Assembly: GCA_028247015.1 (NCBI GenBank)
Contig: JAOKFJ010000001.1
Span: 1-64,000 of the forward strand
Reading direction: 5' to 3'
Origin: Methylophilaceae bacterium
GTDB lineage: Bacteria > Pseudomonadota > Gammaproteobacteria > Burkholderiales > Methylophilaceae
DNA length: 64,000 nucleotides
This document shows, in pieces, positions 10,239-18,619 of the stretch. The notes below the pieces were generated by a model. That model searched no databases, was not told the DNA's origin, and saw nothing but the letters and a program-made list of their open reading frames with translations. The position numbers and the translations under genes were made by a program. How positions within the stretch are numbered: position 1 is the stretch's first letter; each line of letters opens with the position of its first letter.

Positions 10239-10364
10239 TTAAATACAATCTGTTTGGGCTTCCAACCATCTTTTTTGACATTTTTTATCTGCCCCGCAAA
10301 CTTCTTCTATACTTTTCTCTTCGTCATTAATTTTAATAATGTAGAGTTTATTAATTATTTTCAT
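10239..10364 (-). CDS. 41-residue cysteine-containing small protein, unreported in the ORF track
   Basis: Unrecognised small ORF. It begins with ATG inside the last codons of the DoxX gene (14-base overlap) and has a good ribosome binding site (AAGAGGT five bases before the start), so translational coupling is likely. The peptide starts 'MKIINKLYIIKIND' and carries three cysteines in its second half, two of them in 'CGADKKC', with a conserved-looking 'RWLEAQTDC' end. It ends 15 bases before a strong hairpin. Position between a peroxiredoxin and its reductase suggests a redox or metal role, but that is inference only. Confidence 0.6.
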   Translation of the reverse strand: MKIINKLYIIKINDEEKSIEEVCGADKKCQKRWLEAQTDCI

Positions 10365-10767
10365 CGTTACCTCTTATCAAAAAATATAAACCTATAAGCA
10401 ATAAGAATATTTGCTCACTCATAAATAATCGAGGCGTTATGAACCAATCGCTATGAGCAATGCTTAAGGCAACAACCATAATAATCACTATAAGTAATGC
10501 CCCAAATCGAGTTAAAAGACTACCTAAATGATCTCTAAATAGACCACCACAAATTAAAATTATTCCTGCTGTTAATTCGGCTATCGCAACAAAAGAAGCT
10601 AAAGTTTCTGAAAAACCAAAATAATCTATTAACTTTTGTGGGGGCAAAGGAAACTTCCCATAACCATGAAAAAAAAAAGAAATACCAAGCCCTAGTCTTA
10701 AAAGCCATGGGGATATAACCCTAAACTTACTAAAAATTTGATTGGCTCTCTTATCTAAATATTCCAT
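10351..10767 (-). CDS. DoxX family membrane protein
   Basis: 138-residue integral membrane protein with four predicted helices; the N-terminal part holds the DoxX-type 'LLRLGLGISFFFHGYGKF' and 'LTAGIILICGG'. DoxX-family proteins are linked to redox balance or respiratory/thiol pathways in various bacteria, but the exact activity of this subgroup is not established. It lies 33 bases downstream of ahpC and upstream of ahpF, which supports a role in oxidative-stress defence. The 3' end overlaps a 41-aa ORF. Confidence 0.85.
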   Translation of the reverse strand: MEYLDKRANQIFSKFRVISPWLLRLGLGISFFFHGYGKFPLPPQKLIDYFGFSETLASFVAIAELTAGIILICGGLFRDHLGSLLTRFGALLIVIIMVVALSIAHSDWFITPRLFMSEQIFLLLIGLYFLIRGNDENN

Positions 10768-10800
10768 ACGAGTTCCTTATTTAATGGTATAAAAATTTAT

Positions 10801-11367
10801 TTAAATTTTTCCAACTAGGTCCAATGAAGGAGTAAGTGCTTCTTCTCCTGGTTTCCAAGAAGCAGGGCAGGCTTGGTTTGGATTTGCTGCTACGTGCTGG
10901 GCTGCTTGAATTTTTCTAAGAAGATCAGTTGCTGATCGACCAATACCTAGATCATTTACTTCTGCAGTCTTTATAATACCTTCAGGATTAATTATAAATG
11001 AACCTCTAAGCGCTAATCCTGCTTCCTCAATCATTACGTCGAAGTTCCTCGTCATTGTTCCTGTTGGATCTCCAATCATTGGAAACTTAATTTTTTTAAT
11101 CGTATCAGAAGCATCATGCCATGCTTTGTGAGTGAAGTGGGTGTCAGTTGAAACTGTATAAACTTCAACGCCTATTTTTTGAAGTTCGTCATAATGATCT
11201 GCAATATCACCAAGCTCTGTTGGGCATACAAATGTAAAATCGGCAGGGTAAAAAACAACAGCCGACCATTTACCTTTTAGGTCAGCTTCAGTTACCTCAA
11301 CCTCTTTTCCATTATGAAAGGCCGTTGCTGAAAATGGCTTAACTTCAGTATTTATTAATGAAGACAT
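10801..11367 (-). CDS. ahpC: Peroxiredoxin AhpC
   Basis: Typical 2-Cys peroxiredoxin that reduces hydrogen peroxide and organic hydroperoxides. 188 residues, family length. The peroxidatic cysteine lies in '[12 protein letters not shown]' and the resolving cysteine in '[11 protein letters not shown]'. The gene leads the minus-strand cluster with DoxX, a small ORF and ahpF (its reductase). A good ribosome binding site (AAGGAA) precedes the ATG. The upstream gap holds a TATAAT element but I see no convincing OxyR site. Confidence 0.97.
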   Translation of the reverse strand: MSSLINTEVKPFSATAFHNGKEVEVTEADLKGKWSAVVFYPADFTFVCPTELGDIADHYDELQKIGVEVYTVSTDTHFTHKAWHDASDTIKKIKFPMIGDPTGTMTRNFDVMIEEAGLALRGSFIINPEGIIKTAEVNDLGIGRSATDLLRKIQAAQHVAANPNQACPASWKPGEEALTPSLDLVGKI

Positions 11368-11400
11368 TAGTTTAGTTCCTTATTAAGTTTAAGAAACATA

Positions 11401-11430
11401 ATTATATGGAGAAATTTTTAATATGTATAA
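11401..11430 (-). promoter_or_regulatory. Possible promoter of ahpC
   Basis: On the minus strand TATAAT (complement of 11401-11406) is preceded, after about 18 bases, by TTATAC. The initiation point would fall about 25 bases before the ahpC start codon. The -35 match is weak and the whole gap is AT-rich, so chance occurrence is possible. Confidence 0.3.
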
Positions 11431-11465
11431 TTAATTATAAATATTAATATAATATATTTTACTTA

Positions 11466-12887
11466 TCACAACCCCTTACGAAATAATTCCAACTCTTTTT
11501 GGAGCTCTTTTAATCTTGATTCTACTCGAGACTTTTCATAAAAATTACCATCTTTTGCTCTCACAGCTAGATCTAGAAGTGTAATTGCGTCTTTTATATT
11601 GTAACGATAATAAAATGCTTCTGCTAAATTCTCATGCTGTAATAAAACCTTACCCTCTTTGGCTTGCGCCTTCGACATTAACTCATAAAGGTTAGGGTCT
11701 TCAGGATAGATTAATAAATAATCATTTAATAAATCAATTGCTACAGTTGTATTCGATGACCTAATATAATGTTCGGCTAAGCCATAAACAAAAGCCCTAT
11801 GACTTGGAAAGCTAGATAGCCCTTTCTTATAAAGTTTAGTTGCCTCTGTTATTCTGCCCTCCTGAATTAAAATAATTGCTTCTAAATTAAGCAGCATTGG
11901 ATTGGGTGTCTTTTTTTTCTTTATGTTTTCCAATTCATTTCTTGCCTTAATAATCATATTGCTTCTTAAATATGCATAAGTTAATGCAAAACGTTCCCCG
12001 GCCTCATTAATATATGATTTATTTTTAATATTTGTCTCAAGAATTTTTATGATAGTTTTTTTTTGTTCCAGGAATGCCTTTATCTTTCCCTTAACGTAAT
12101 AGAAATTATCAGAATCCATTCGCTGTTTATATGGATATTCACTCAAACGATTCTGAATATCACTAATTCGATCGCTTGTAATAGGATGAGTTCTTAAAAA
12201 AGCAGGGGCAGCCCCTTGACTAAATTGATTGCCTTTCTGCATAGTCTTAAAAAAATCAATTGAAGCTCTTACATCAAATCCTGCACGATCTAAAATTTTG
12301 ATGCCCTCTCTATCTGCCTCTTGTTCATGCTTTCTTGTGAAATCAAGAGTATTTTGAACCGCAGATGCATTAGCTGCTGTGGAAGTTGCAGCTGCCAGAT
12401 CTGGATTTGAACGAGAGACTAATAAAGCAAAGGCTAGGGCGAGAGTAGTTTTATAGCTATCACGCTTTTGTTTTGCGATAATTCGAGGTAAATGCTTCTG
12501 AGAAATATGAGCAATCTCATGTCCAAGTACACTTGCTAATTCAGATTCCGAATTAGCTGCCAAAAATAAACCTGTATGGACCCCAATTACCCCACCCAAT
12601 GTAGCAAATGCATTAATAGTTGAATCATTTAATATAAAAAACTTTATATCTCGACTTGCAATCGAAGTTCCAGTCAGCAAACGACGACCTAGATTTCCCA
12701 GATAATCATCCACCTCAATGTCATTAACCACTAAAGGATTTTTATTGACCTGGTAAAGGATTTGTTTAGAAATTTTATCCTCATCTGCAGAGCTAAAGAT
12801 TGTGTCCGAAGAACTTCCTAATTCTGGCAATTCATTGGCCATCAGACTAACGCTAAAAAAATAAATCAGTAACAAAAGCTTTTTCAT
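11466..12887 (-). CDS. bepA: M48-family periplasmic metalloprotease with TPR repeats (BepA-like)
   Basis: Zinc metalloprotease/chaperone that in E. coli acts on outer-membrane assembly (LptD/BamA quality control). The zinc motif 'VLGHEIAHISQKH' and the third ligand region 'KHEQEADREGIKIL' are present, followed by 'LRTHPITSDRISDI' and a C-terminal TPR region (about residues 290-470). I take the start at the second Met (12887), where 'MKKLLLLIYFFSVSLMANE' forms a clean signal peptide; the longer ORF from 12923 adds 12 unlikely residues. Divergent from moaC. Confidence 0.9.
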   Translation of the reverse strand: MKKLLLLIYFFSVSLMANELPELGSSSDTIFSSADEDKISKQILYQVNKNPLVVNDIEVDDYLGNLGRRLLTGTSIASRDIKFFILNDSTINAFATLGGVIGVHTGLFLAANSESELASVLGHEIAHISQKHLPRIIAKQKRDSYKTTLALAFALLVSRSNPDLAAATSTAANASAVQNTLDFTRKHEQEADREGIKILDRAGFDVRASIDFFKTMQKGNQFSQGAAPAFLRTHPITSDRISDIQNRLSEYPYKQRMDSDNFYYVKGKIKAFLEQKKTIIKILETNIKNKSYINEAGERFALTYAYLRSNMIIKARNELENIKKKKTPNPMLLNLEAIILIQEGRITEATKLYKKGLSSFPSHRAFVYGLAEHYIRSSNTTVAIDLLNDYLLIYPEDPNLYELMSKAQAKEGKVLLQHENLAEAFYYRYNIKDAITLLDLAVRAKDGNFYEKSRVESRLKELQKELELFRKGL

Positions 12888-12940
12888 TGTTTTAATTATA
12901 GTTAATATAGTATGACGAAACATTATAAAGCGATAAACAG

Positions 12941-13408
12941 ATGCTCACACATATTGATAAAAATGGAAATGCCAAAATGGTTAATATTTCAGAAAAACTA
13001 ATAACGCAAAGATTAGCTATAGCCTCTGGGATAATTACCATGAAAAATAAGACTCTTGACCTGGTAAAATCTCAGAGCCATAAAAAAGGGGATGTTTTAA
13101 CGGTTTCTAAAATTGCTGCAATTCAGGCAGCTAAAAATACTGCTACCTTAATCCCGATGTGCCACCCAGTAGCCCTATCATCGATTGAAATAGAATTTGA
13201 GATTAATGAAAAAGATTTATCAATTGAATGCATTGCAACTACACAATGTTCTGCGCAGACTGGAGTAGAAATGGAAGCATTAACAGCTGTATCTGTTGGT
13301 TTATTAACCATATATGACATGTGTAAAGCTGCAGACAAAGGCATGACAATAACAAATATTAGCCTTCTTAAAAAAACAGGGGGTGCCTCAGGCCTTTGGG
13401 AGAAATAA
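12941..13408 (+). CDS. moaC: Cyclic pyranopterin monophosphate synthase MoaC
   Basis: Second enzyme of molybdenum-cofactor biosynthesis; converts the GTP-derived cyclic intermediate made by MoaA into cPMP. 155 residues, family length. Signature blocks: 'IPMCHPVALSSIEIEFE', 'TGVEMEALTAVSVGLLTIYDMCKA' and the C-terminal 'KKTGGASGLW' corresponding to the family's KSGG motif (Ser replaced by Thr). Isolated single gene facing away from bepA; moaA and other mo-genes are not nearby, except a MoeB/ThiF-like gene at 61 kb. Confidence 0.95.
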   Translation: MLTHIDKNGNAKMVNISEKLITQRLAIASGIITMKNKTLDLVKSQSHKKGDVLTVSKIAAIQAAKNTATLIPMCHPVALSSIEIEFEINEKDLSIECIATTQCSAQTGVEMEALTAVSVGLLTIYDMCKAADKGMTITNISLLKKTGGASGLWEK

Positions 13409-13465
13409 AATAATTAAAACGTGCCTTGTCATAAAGTTTAATAAAGTAAGATTAATTATCTTTTA

Positions 13466-14374
13466 CTATATTTTGTATTTAAAGCGATTAACTATTTCGC
13501 TAAAAATAACTTTTGGCTTTGCGTTGTAAATGTTTTTTTCTTTATCTTGGAAGTAATGGGCTAAAATTCCCCATGGCCTATATCTATTTGGTTCTCCAGG
13601 TCCAAATATAGTAAATGTTCTTGTTTTAACAGCACTTGCTAAATGACCTAAGCCAGAATCATTACCAATAAATAAATCTGCATTCTTAAGTACAGCAGCA
13701 GTTGTAAGTAAATCGAGCTTTCCAGTAAGATTTAAGAAACTACCTTGATATTCTTTTTTGAAATCTGATGTAAACTCATCATCTTTTTTATTGCCAATAA
13801 GAACAACTGAATTAAAATATTTTTTTAACAAATATGCAAGTTGTGCATAGTATTTAGCAGGCCAAATCTTATGAATAGAATTAGCTCCAAGACCAATAAT
13901 TAATAATCGACCTCTTGACTTTAAAAGAATTTTTTTAGCTTTATCTTGCTCTTTTTTATTTAACCAAATAATAGGGTCAGGTAACTTACTTAATCCTTCT
14001 TTAAGAGAAAGAAAGTGCTTCTCAATACTATGAATATTTTTGTCTTTTATTTTGTAAAGCCTGCTTTTCGCTTTAATAAAATATAATAAACCATCAGATC
14101 TAAGATCTACTGCTAAATCGTAATTATTACCCCTAACCTCCTTAATCAGCTTAAATGTTCCTGCTAATCCCTGAGATTTATCTTTTTGGTAAAATTTATC
14201 AACTATTGGACAATGCCTATATAAAATTTCTGACCTTGCATCTCCAATAATATCAATTCTAGCATTTCTATATTTCTGACCTAATCTTATAAGTGTTGGA
14301 ATTGTTAGGATGACATCTCCAATATTAGATAAGGTTACAAATAAAATTTTTTTTACCTGATCTGGTTTACTCAT
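13466..14374 (-). CDS. Glycosyltransferase family 9 (heptosyltransferase-like)
   Basis: 302 residues resembling ADP-heptose:LPS heptosyltransferases. Begins 'KKILFVTLSNIGDVILTIPT', the GT9 N-terminal motif (normally K-x-x-x-G-D). The C-terminal domain has 'LIGLGANSIHKIWPAKYY' and the nucleotide-sugar-binding 'LFIGNDSGLGHLASAV', with 'TIFGPGEPNRYRPW'. It probably adds a core sugar to LPS in the cytoplasm. Overlaps the acyltransferase gene upstream by 4 bases (ATGA), so the two are co-translated. Which sugar or acceptor position is unknown. Confidence 0.88.
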   Translation of the reverse strand: MSKPDQVKKILFVTLSNIGDVILTIPTLIRLGQKYRNARIDIIGDARSEILYRHCPIVDKFYQKDKSQGLAGTFKLIKEVRGNNYDLAVDLRSDGLLYFIKAKSRLYKIKDKNIHSIEKHFLSLKEGLSKLPDPIIWLNKKEQDKAKKILLKSRGRLLIIGLGANSIHKIWPAKYYAQLAYLLKKYFNSVVLIGNKKDDEFTSDFKKEYQGSFLNLTGKLDLLTTAAVLKNADLFIGNDSGLGHLASAVKTRTFTIFGPGEPNRYRPWGILAHYFQDKEKNIYNAKPKVIFSEIVNRFKYKI

Positions 14375-15219
14375 TTATTTACAATCTTTTTAAATCGATC
14401 ATAACTCCAATAGTACTGTGTGGGATTTTTTCTAATAAATAACTCAAGCTCTTTATTAAGATCTAATGAGGTTGAAATATTTTCTCTCTTAATTGATTTA
14501 AAATGAATATCAAATCCTTTTCCATTCTTAAGTCGCTCGCCATAAACCATAATAACTGAAGCTTCAGTTCTTTTTATCAGCTTATTTGTTAAAACCATAG
14601 TGTATGCCGGCCTTCCAAAAAAATCTGCTATTTCTCCCTGACCTTTATCTGCAACTTGATCCGGAAGAATTCCTACAGCTTCCGACCTTTGCAAAGCAGT
14701 CAAAATTTTTCTTAGGCCCGTACCGTCTGCCGGAGCTAAATTAACAAGACCTTTTCTTCTTCCATTAATCATAAGATCGCTCATCCATTTCTTCCTAGCT
14801 TTCCTATACATAATAGTTACTGGATTACTAACACCATAATAGATTGAGGTAATTTCAAAGCAACCCAGATGGGGAGTTAAAAATATTATTCCTTTACCCT
14901 TCTTTTCAGCTTTATCTATAAATTCCTGGCCATGGATTTTTTTAACTAGACTAATAGCTTTTTCTTGCGAAGAACCCCATATATATAGAGTTTCTAAAAT
15001 ACTTTTTCCAAGCTCTTGAGTGTTCACTTTTATTGCTTGAGGAACGTTAACTTTCTCAAATATCCCACAATTTTCTATATTTTCTTTTAGAATTTTATAG
15101 CTTTTCTTGCTTAAAGAAAAATATAGCACACCAAAATATTTTCCCAGAATATGAACAGTCCTCAAGCTCAGCTTAGATAAAAAAAAGGTTAGGGTATACA
15201 GTAATTTTTTTTGAATCAA
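14371..15219 (-). CDS. Lysophospholipid/lipid A acyltransferase (LpxL/HtrB family)
   Basis: Membrane-associated acyltransferase of the lipid A late acylation family. The HX4D-type motif is 'LTPHLGCFE' (His, then Glu in place of Asp, as often in this family), with 'GILPDQVADKGQGEIADFFG' in the second block. 282 residues, normal length. The start is a TTG codon at 15217-15219; no upstream ATG and no nearby alternative. Paired with the GT9 gene (4-base overlap) at the edge of the LPS locus, which supports secondary acylation of lipid A. Confidence 0.85.
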   Translation of the reverse strand: MIQKKLLYTLTFFLSKLSLRTVHILGKYFGVLYFSLSKKSYKILKENIENCGIFEKVNVPQAIKVNTQELGKSILETLYIWGSSQEKAISLVKKIHGQEFIDKAEKKGKGIIFLTPHLGCFEITSIYYGVSNPVTIMYRKARKKWMSDLMINGRRKGLVNLAPADGTGLRKILTALQRSEAVGILPDQVADKGQGEIADFFGRPAYTMVLTNKLIKRTEASVIMVYGERLKNGKGFDIHFKSIKRENISTSLDLNKELELFIRKNPTQYYWSYDRFKKIVNK

Positions 15220-15289
15220 AATATTAAGTTTATTTATTAAGTAATAGTTTATTATATGCTAACAAAATCATAGTTTATGCTTCATATTT

Positions 15290-16504
15290 ATGCATGCCTT
15301 AAAAATTTTTGAAAAATATATTCCATATCTCCTTCCATTTCTTCTAATTTTTTTTAGGGGGCTAGCAGATCTAACTGTCTTACTCATAGGAATGCTTTTT
15401 ATATATAAATCCTATAAGGATTCAAATTGGTTATGGACCAACGAAAAGTGGTTTAAATTTTCTTTAATATTTATCTTATATTTATTAATAATAAATTCAT
15501 CATTAAGTATAAATCCTCATGATTCAATCTTCTATGCAGTTACATTCGTACGATGGCCAATATTCGCGATTGCGCTATATTTCTGGATATTTAAGTCTAA
15601 TGATTCTATCAATAAGTTTCTGGTATCTCTTTCTCTAGTTTTATTTTTTTTAATACTTGATGTTTGGTATCAGTTTATTACAGGTGTAGATATATTCGGT
15701 TATGAAAAATATAGCCCAGGAAGACTTACTGGGCCCTTAAGAAATAATCCCGTAATAGGAATATTTATAACAAAATACCTATACCTATTTCTTACCTCAT
15801 TAATAATTTTTAAAATATTTGATAAAAAATACTTAAGGTTAATATCTCTAATTAGTCTTATTTGTCTTGGATTTATAACTGTTCTAATAACTGGAGAAAG
15901 AATGTCTATCATTCTGTTCACCTCATCAATATTTATAGTTATGACAGGAGCAGGTGGGCATAAGATTGAAAAATTATATGGATTATTAATTACTATATTT
16001 TTGTTATTAGGCTGCCTAGAAATAATGCAATTAACTTATCCCCTTGTAGCTGAAAGAGCAATTAATAGTGTAGTTTATAAATTACAAAATTTTCCGGAAT
16101 CAGATTATGGTATGGTTTTTAGGACAGCCTATCATGTATGGTTACAGAATCCATTATTCGGAGGTGGACTTCATCAATTTAAGGAATTACCAAATTTATA
16201 TGGAATAAATATTTGGGATGGAGCAAAAATTTTTCACCCTCACAACCATCCTTTATCACTACTTGCTGAAACTGGGATAATAGGCTTAGTTTTATTTTAT
16301 ACAATAATCATACAAATACTTATAAAAGCATTAATCCCCGTCATAAATAAAAAAGAATGGTTTAAGTTAGCCCTATTATTTAATTTATTATATATATGCT
16401 TTTTCCCATTTATGACACATTTCAGCTTTCAGCATAATTGGATGAATGCTACGAACTGGCTTATAGTAGGCTTTGTATTGGCATTAGCTAAAAAATATGA
16501 ATAA
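15290..16504 (+). CDS. O-antigen ligase / Wzy-like polytopic membrane protein
   Basis: 404-residue protein with about ten to twelve hydrophobic helices and the Wzy_C (WaaL) signature near the C terminus: 'NPLFGGGLHQF' followed by 'FHPHNHPLSLLAETGIIGLV', where the histidine in 'HNH..L...AE.G' is the family hallmark. It likely joins glycan chains to lipid A-core on the periplasmic face, or acts as an O-antigen polymerase. First gene of a plus-strand trio with two glycosyltransferases; its end overlaps the next gene by 8 bases. Confidence 0.88.
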   Translation: MHALKIFEKYIPYLLPFLLIFFRGLADLTVLLIGMLFIYKSYKDSNWLWTNEKWFKFSLIFILYLLIINSSLSINPHDSIFYAVTFVRWPIFAIALYFWIFKSNDSINKFLVSLSLVLFFLILDVWYQFITGVDIFGYEKYSPGRLTGPLRNNPVIGIFITKYLYLFLTSLIIFKIFDKKYLRLISLISLICLGFITVLITGERMSIILFTSSIFIVMTGAGGHKIEKLYGLLITIFLLLGCLEIMQLTYPLVAERAINSVVYKLQNFPESDYGMVFRTAYHVWLQNPLFGGGLHQFKELPNLYGINIWDGAKIFHPHNHPLSLLAETGIIGLVLFYTIIIQILIKALIPVINKKEWFKLALLFNLLYICFFPFMTHFSFQHNWMNATNWLIVGFVLALAKKYE

Positions 16505-17567
16505 AGTAAAAAATAAGAGCTCATATAAAATTTTCCAAGATCAAAAAAATAATTATGGTCAAAAGGAATTTCAATCTGTAGATTTAAAAAGTAAGCCTAT
16601 TGAAAAAATTTTAATCATTAAATGGGGGGGGATGGGAGATGTCATTATATCTACCGCAATAATAGAAGATATTTTAAAATCTTTTCCTAATGCCCAAGTT
16701 GATATAAATACTTTACCTCAATGGCAGATTATTTTTAAAAATCACCTAGGAATTAATAATATTTGGGGCTTTAATAATAAAAAAGGTCTAAGTACTTTAG
16801 TCCATTTATACAAATGGATAAAAATGGTTAAGATGGAAAATTATAACTTAATCGTTGATTTGCAGACAAATGATAGGTCTAGAATTTATCTTTCAATTCT
16901 TAAATTACTAAGCAACAATACAAAATATATAATTGGTAATCATGCTGTAAAACCATATTCTATTGTTCCGAAAACTCATATAAAAATTACTAATCCATTT
17001 CAAATGATGCAACGAACGATTAATAGTATTGGAATAAAGTCTAATATTTTTTCACCTAAAATTTATACATCAAAATATGACTCCATTAGATCTCGGAGTA
17101 TTCTCAAAGCTAATTCTTTAAAGGACAATAATTTTGTTATTCTTATATGTGGAAGTAATAAAAGAGGGAAAAATAAACGTTGGGGGATAGAAAATTTTAA
17201 TGCCTTAGCAGGCTTAATTCAAAAAAAATATAAATGTAAGTCAGTTCTTATAGGAGGTTCAGATGATATGGAGGAATGTTTGTCTATATCAAGAAATGAT
17301 AAAGCTATAATAAATCTATGCAATAAGACTAATCTTATAGAGCTAATTGAAATATTTTCAAATGCTAAGTTCATCATAAGTAATGATACTGGCACTGCTC
17401 ATTTAGCCTCTTCAACTAAAACTCCTATGATAGTTATTACGGGACCAACAGATCCAAAAAAAGTTAAACCCTTTGGAAAAAAAATTTTAGCACTTCAAGC
17501 AAATTCAAAAGATATGAATGGAATAACCCCAGCTGATATTCTTGATAATATAATTAAAATATTATGA
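16497..17567 (+). CDS. Glycosyltransferase family 9 protein with internal G8 tract
   Basis: 356 residues of the heptosyltransferase superfamily. The N-terminal motif is 'IIKWGGMGDVIISTAIIED', and the C-terminal domain has 'CGSNKRGKNKRWGIENF' and 'ISNDTGTAHLASSTKTPMI'. A run of eight G bases (16624-16631) encodes the Trp-Gly-Gly of the N-terminal motif, around codon 43, in an otherwise very AT-rich gene; slippage there would truncate the protein. A 40-residue N-terminal extension precedes the domain. Overlaps the upstream ligase gene by 8 bases and the next GT gene by 4. Likely adds a sugar in the LPS core or O-chain. Confidence 0.87.
   Translation: MNKVKNKSSYKIFQDQKNNYGQKEFQSVDLKSKPIEKILIIKWGGMGDVIISTAIIEDILKSFPNAQVDINTLPQWQIIFKNHLGINNIWGFNNKKGLSTLVHLYKWIKMVKMENYNLIVDLQTNDRSRIYLSILKLLSNNTKYIIGNHAVKPYSIVPKTHIKITNPFQMMQRTINSIGIKSNIFSPKIYTSKYDSIRSRSILKANSLKDNNFVILICGSNKRGKNKRWGIENFNALAGLIQKKYKCKSVLIGGSDDMEECLSISRNDKAIINLCNKTNLIELIEIFSNAKFIISNDTGTAHLASSTKTPMIVITGPTDPKKVKPFGKKILALQANSKDMNGITPADILDNIIKIL
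16624..16631 (+). repeat. G8 homopolymer inside a glycosyltransferase gene
   Basis: Eight consecutive G bases within codons TGG GGG GGG of the GT9 gene. It is the longest G or C run I noticed in this window. Such tracts in surface-glycan genes of other bacteria mediate phase variation by slipped-strand mispairing; here that is only a possibility. Confidence 0.9.
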
Positions 17568-18619
17568 ACAAAAAGACTATTCTGTGGTGGGGAAGATTTG
17601 ATCCTAATTACTCAAGAAATATGATCATAAGAAAACATCTAAATGAACTTAATTATAGAGTAATTGACTTTAGGCCATTCATAAGTACCTTCGGATTTAT
17701 GGAAGCAATTTTAAGGAATATAGAAAAGCCTGATCTTGTTTGGGTCCCATGTTTTCGTCATAGAGATATACCAAGTGCAAAAAAATGGTCCGAACGATTA
17801 AATATTAAACTTCTTTTTGATCCGCTTATAAGCTCATGGGATAAAGAAGTACATGAAAAAAATAAAGTATACAGTCAAGAATCTTCTAATAAATTAAAAG
17901 ATAAAGAATCGGCACTTCTCAAGAAGGCAGATATTGTTCTCTCTGATACATCTCTTCATGCAGATTTATTCAGAAAAAAATTAGGATTAAGTAAATCAAA
18001 TAATCCAATAGTTTATGTTGGCGCAGAAGAGAGTTTATTTAAACCAGCCCCAAAAAATATTAGCTTAAATAAAAAATTTGACATTTTGTTCTATGGGAGC
18101 TTTATTTCATTACATGGTACAGAAATAATTGTCAGAGCTGCTAAATTAATGTCAGATCAACTTGACATTAAATGGACTTTATTAGGAAATGGGCCAGATT
18201 TAAAAAAATGTAAAATATTAGCTAATGCATTACCTAATGTATTTTTTGAAGATAATATCTCCTACTCATCTTTACCAAAAAGAATTAATAAAGCAGACCT
18301 GCTTCTTGGAATATTTGGCAATTCAATTAAAGCAGAAAGTGTCATACCAAATAAAGTTTTCCAAGCTTTGGCCTGCGGAAAAACAGTTGTCACAAGAAGT
18401 AGTGATGCATATCCAGAAGAATTATCCAAGCTAAATAAAGGTATCATATTTAACAGGTCAAACTCTCCAGATGAATTATGCAGAATAGTAAAAAAAATGG
18501 TTAAAGATCCAATTTTTTTGAATGAAAGTAACAGTCATTCAAGAAAAATTTACTCGGAGTATTTCTCAGAAAAAATTATAAAAAAACAGCTGGTGAATGT
18601 ATTAAAATTAGCTTTTTGA
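17564..18619 (+). CDS. Glycosyltransferase family 4-like protein
   Basis: 351 residues. Two Rossmann-like halves; the C-terminal half has the GT4 features 'FDILFYGSFISLHGTEIIV', 'WTLLGNGPDLKKCK', and 'SVIPNKVFQALACGKTVVTR', corresponding to the usual E-x7-E region. The N-terminal half opens with 'KTILWWGRFDPNYSRN', consistent with an acceptor-binding domain. Third of three overlapping plus-strand genes (O-antigen ligase, GT9, GT4), convergent with another GT4 gene and overlapping it by 12 bases. Sugar specificity unknown; an LPS role is inferred from context. Confidence 0.85.
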   Translation: MNKKTILWWGRFDPNYSRNMIIRKHLNELNYRVIDFRPFISTFGFMEAILRNIEKPDLVWVPCFRHRDIPSAKKWSERLNIKLLFDPLISSWDKEVHEKNKVYSQESSNKLKDKESALLKKADIVLSDTSLHADLFRKKLGLSKSNNPIVYVGAEESLFKPAPKNISLNKKFDILFYGSFISLHGTEIIVRAAKLMSDQLDIKWTLLGNGPDLKKCKILANALPNVFFEDNISYSSLPKRINKADLLLGIFGNSIKAESVIPNKVFQALACGKTVVTRSSDAYPEELSKLNKGIIFNRSNSPDELCRIVKKMVKDPIFLNESNSHSRKIYSEYFSEKIIKKQLVNVLKLAF

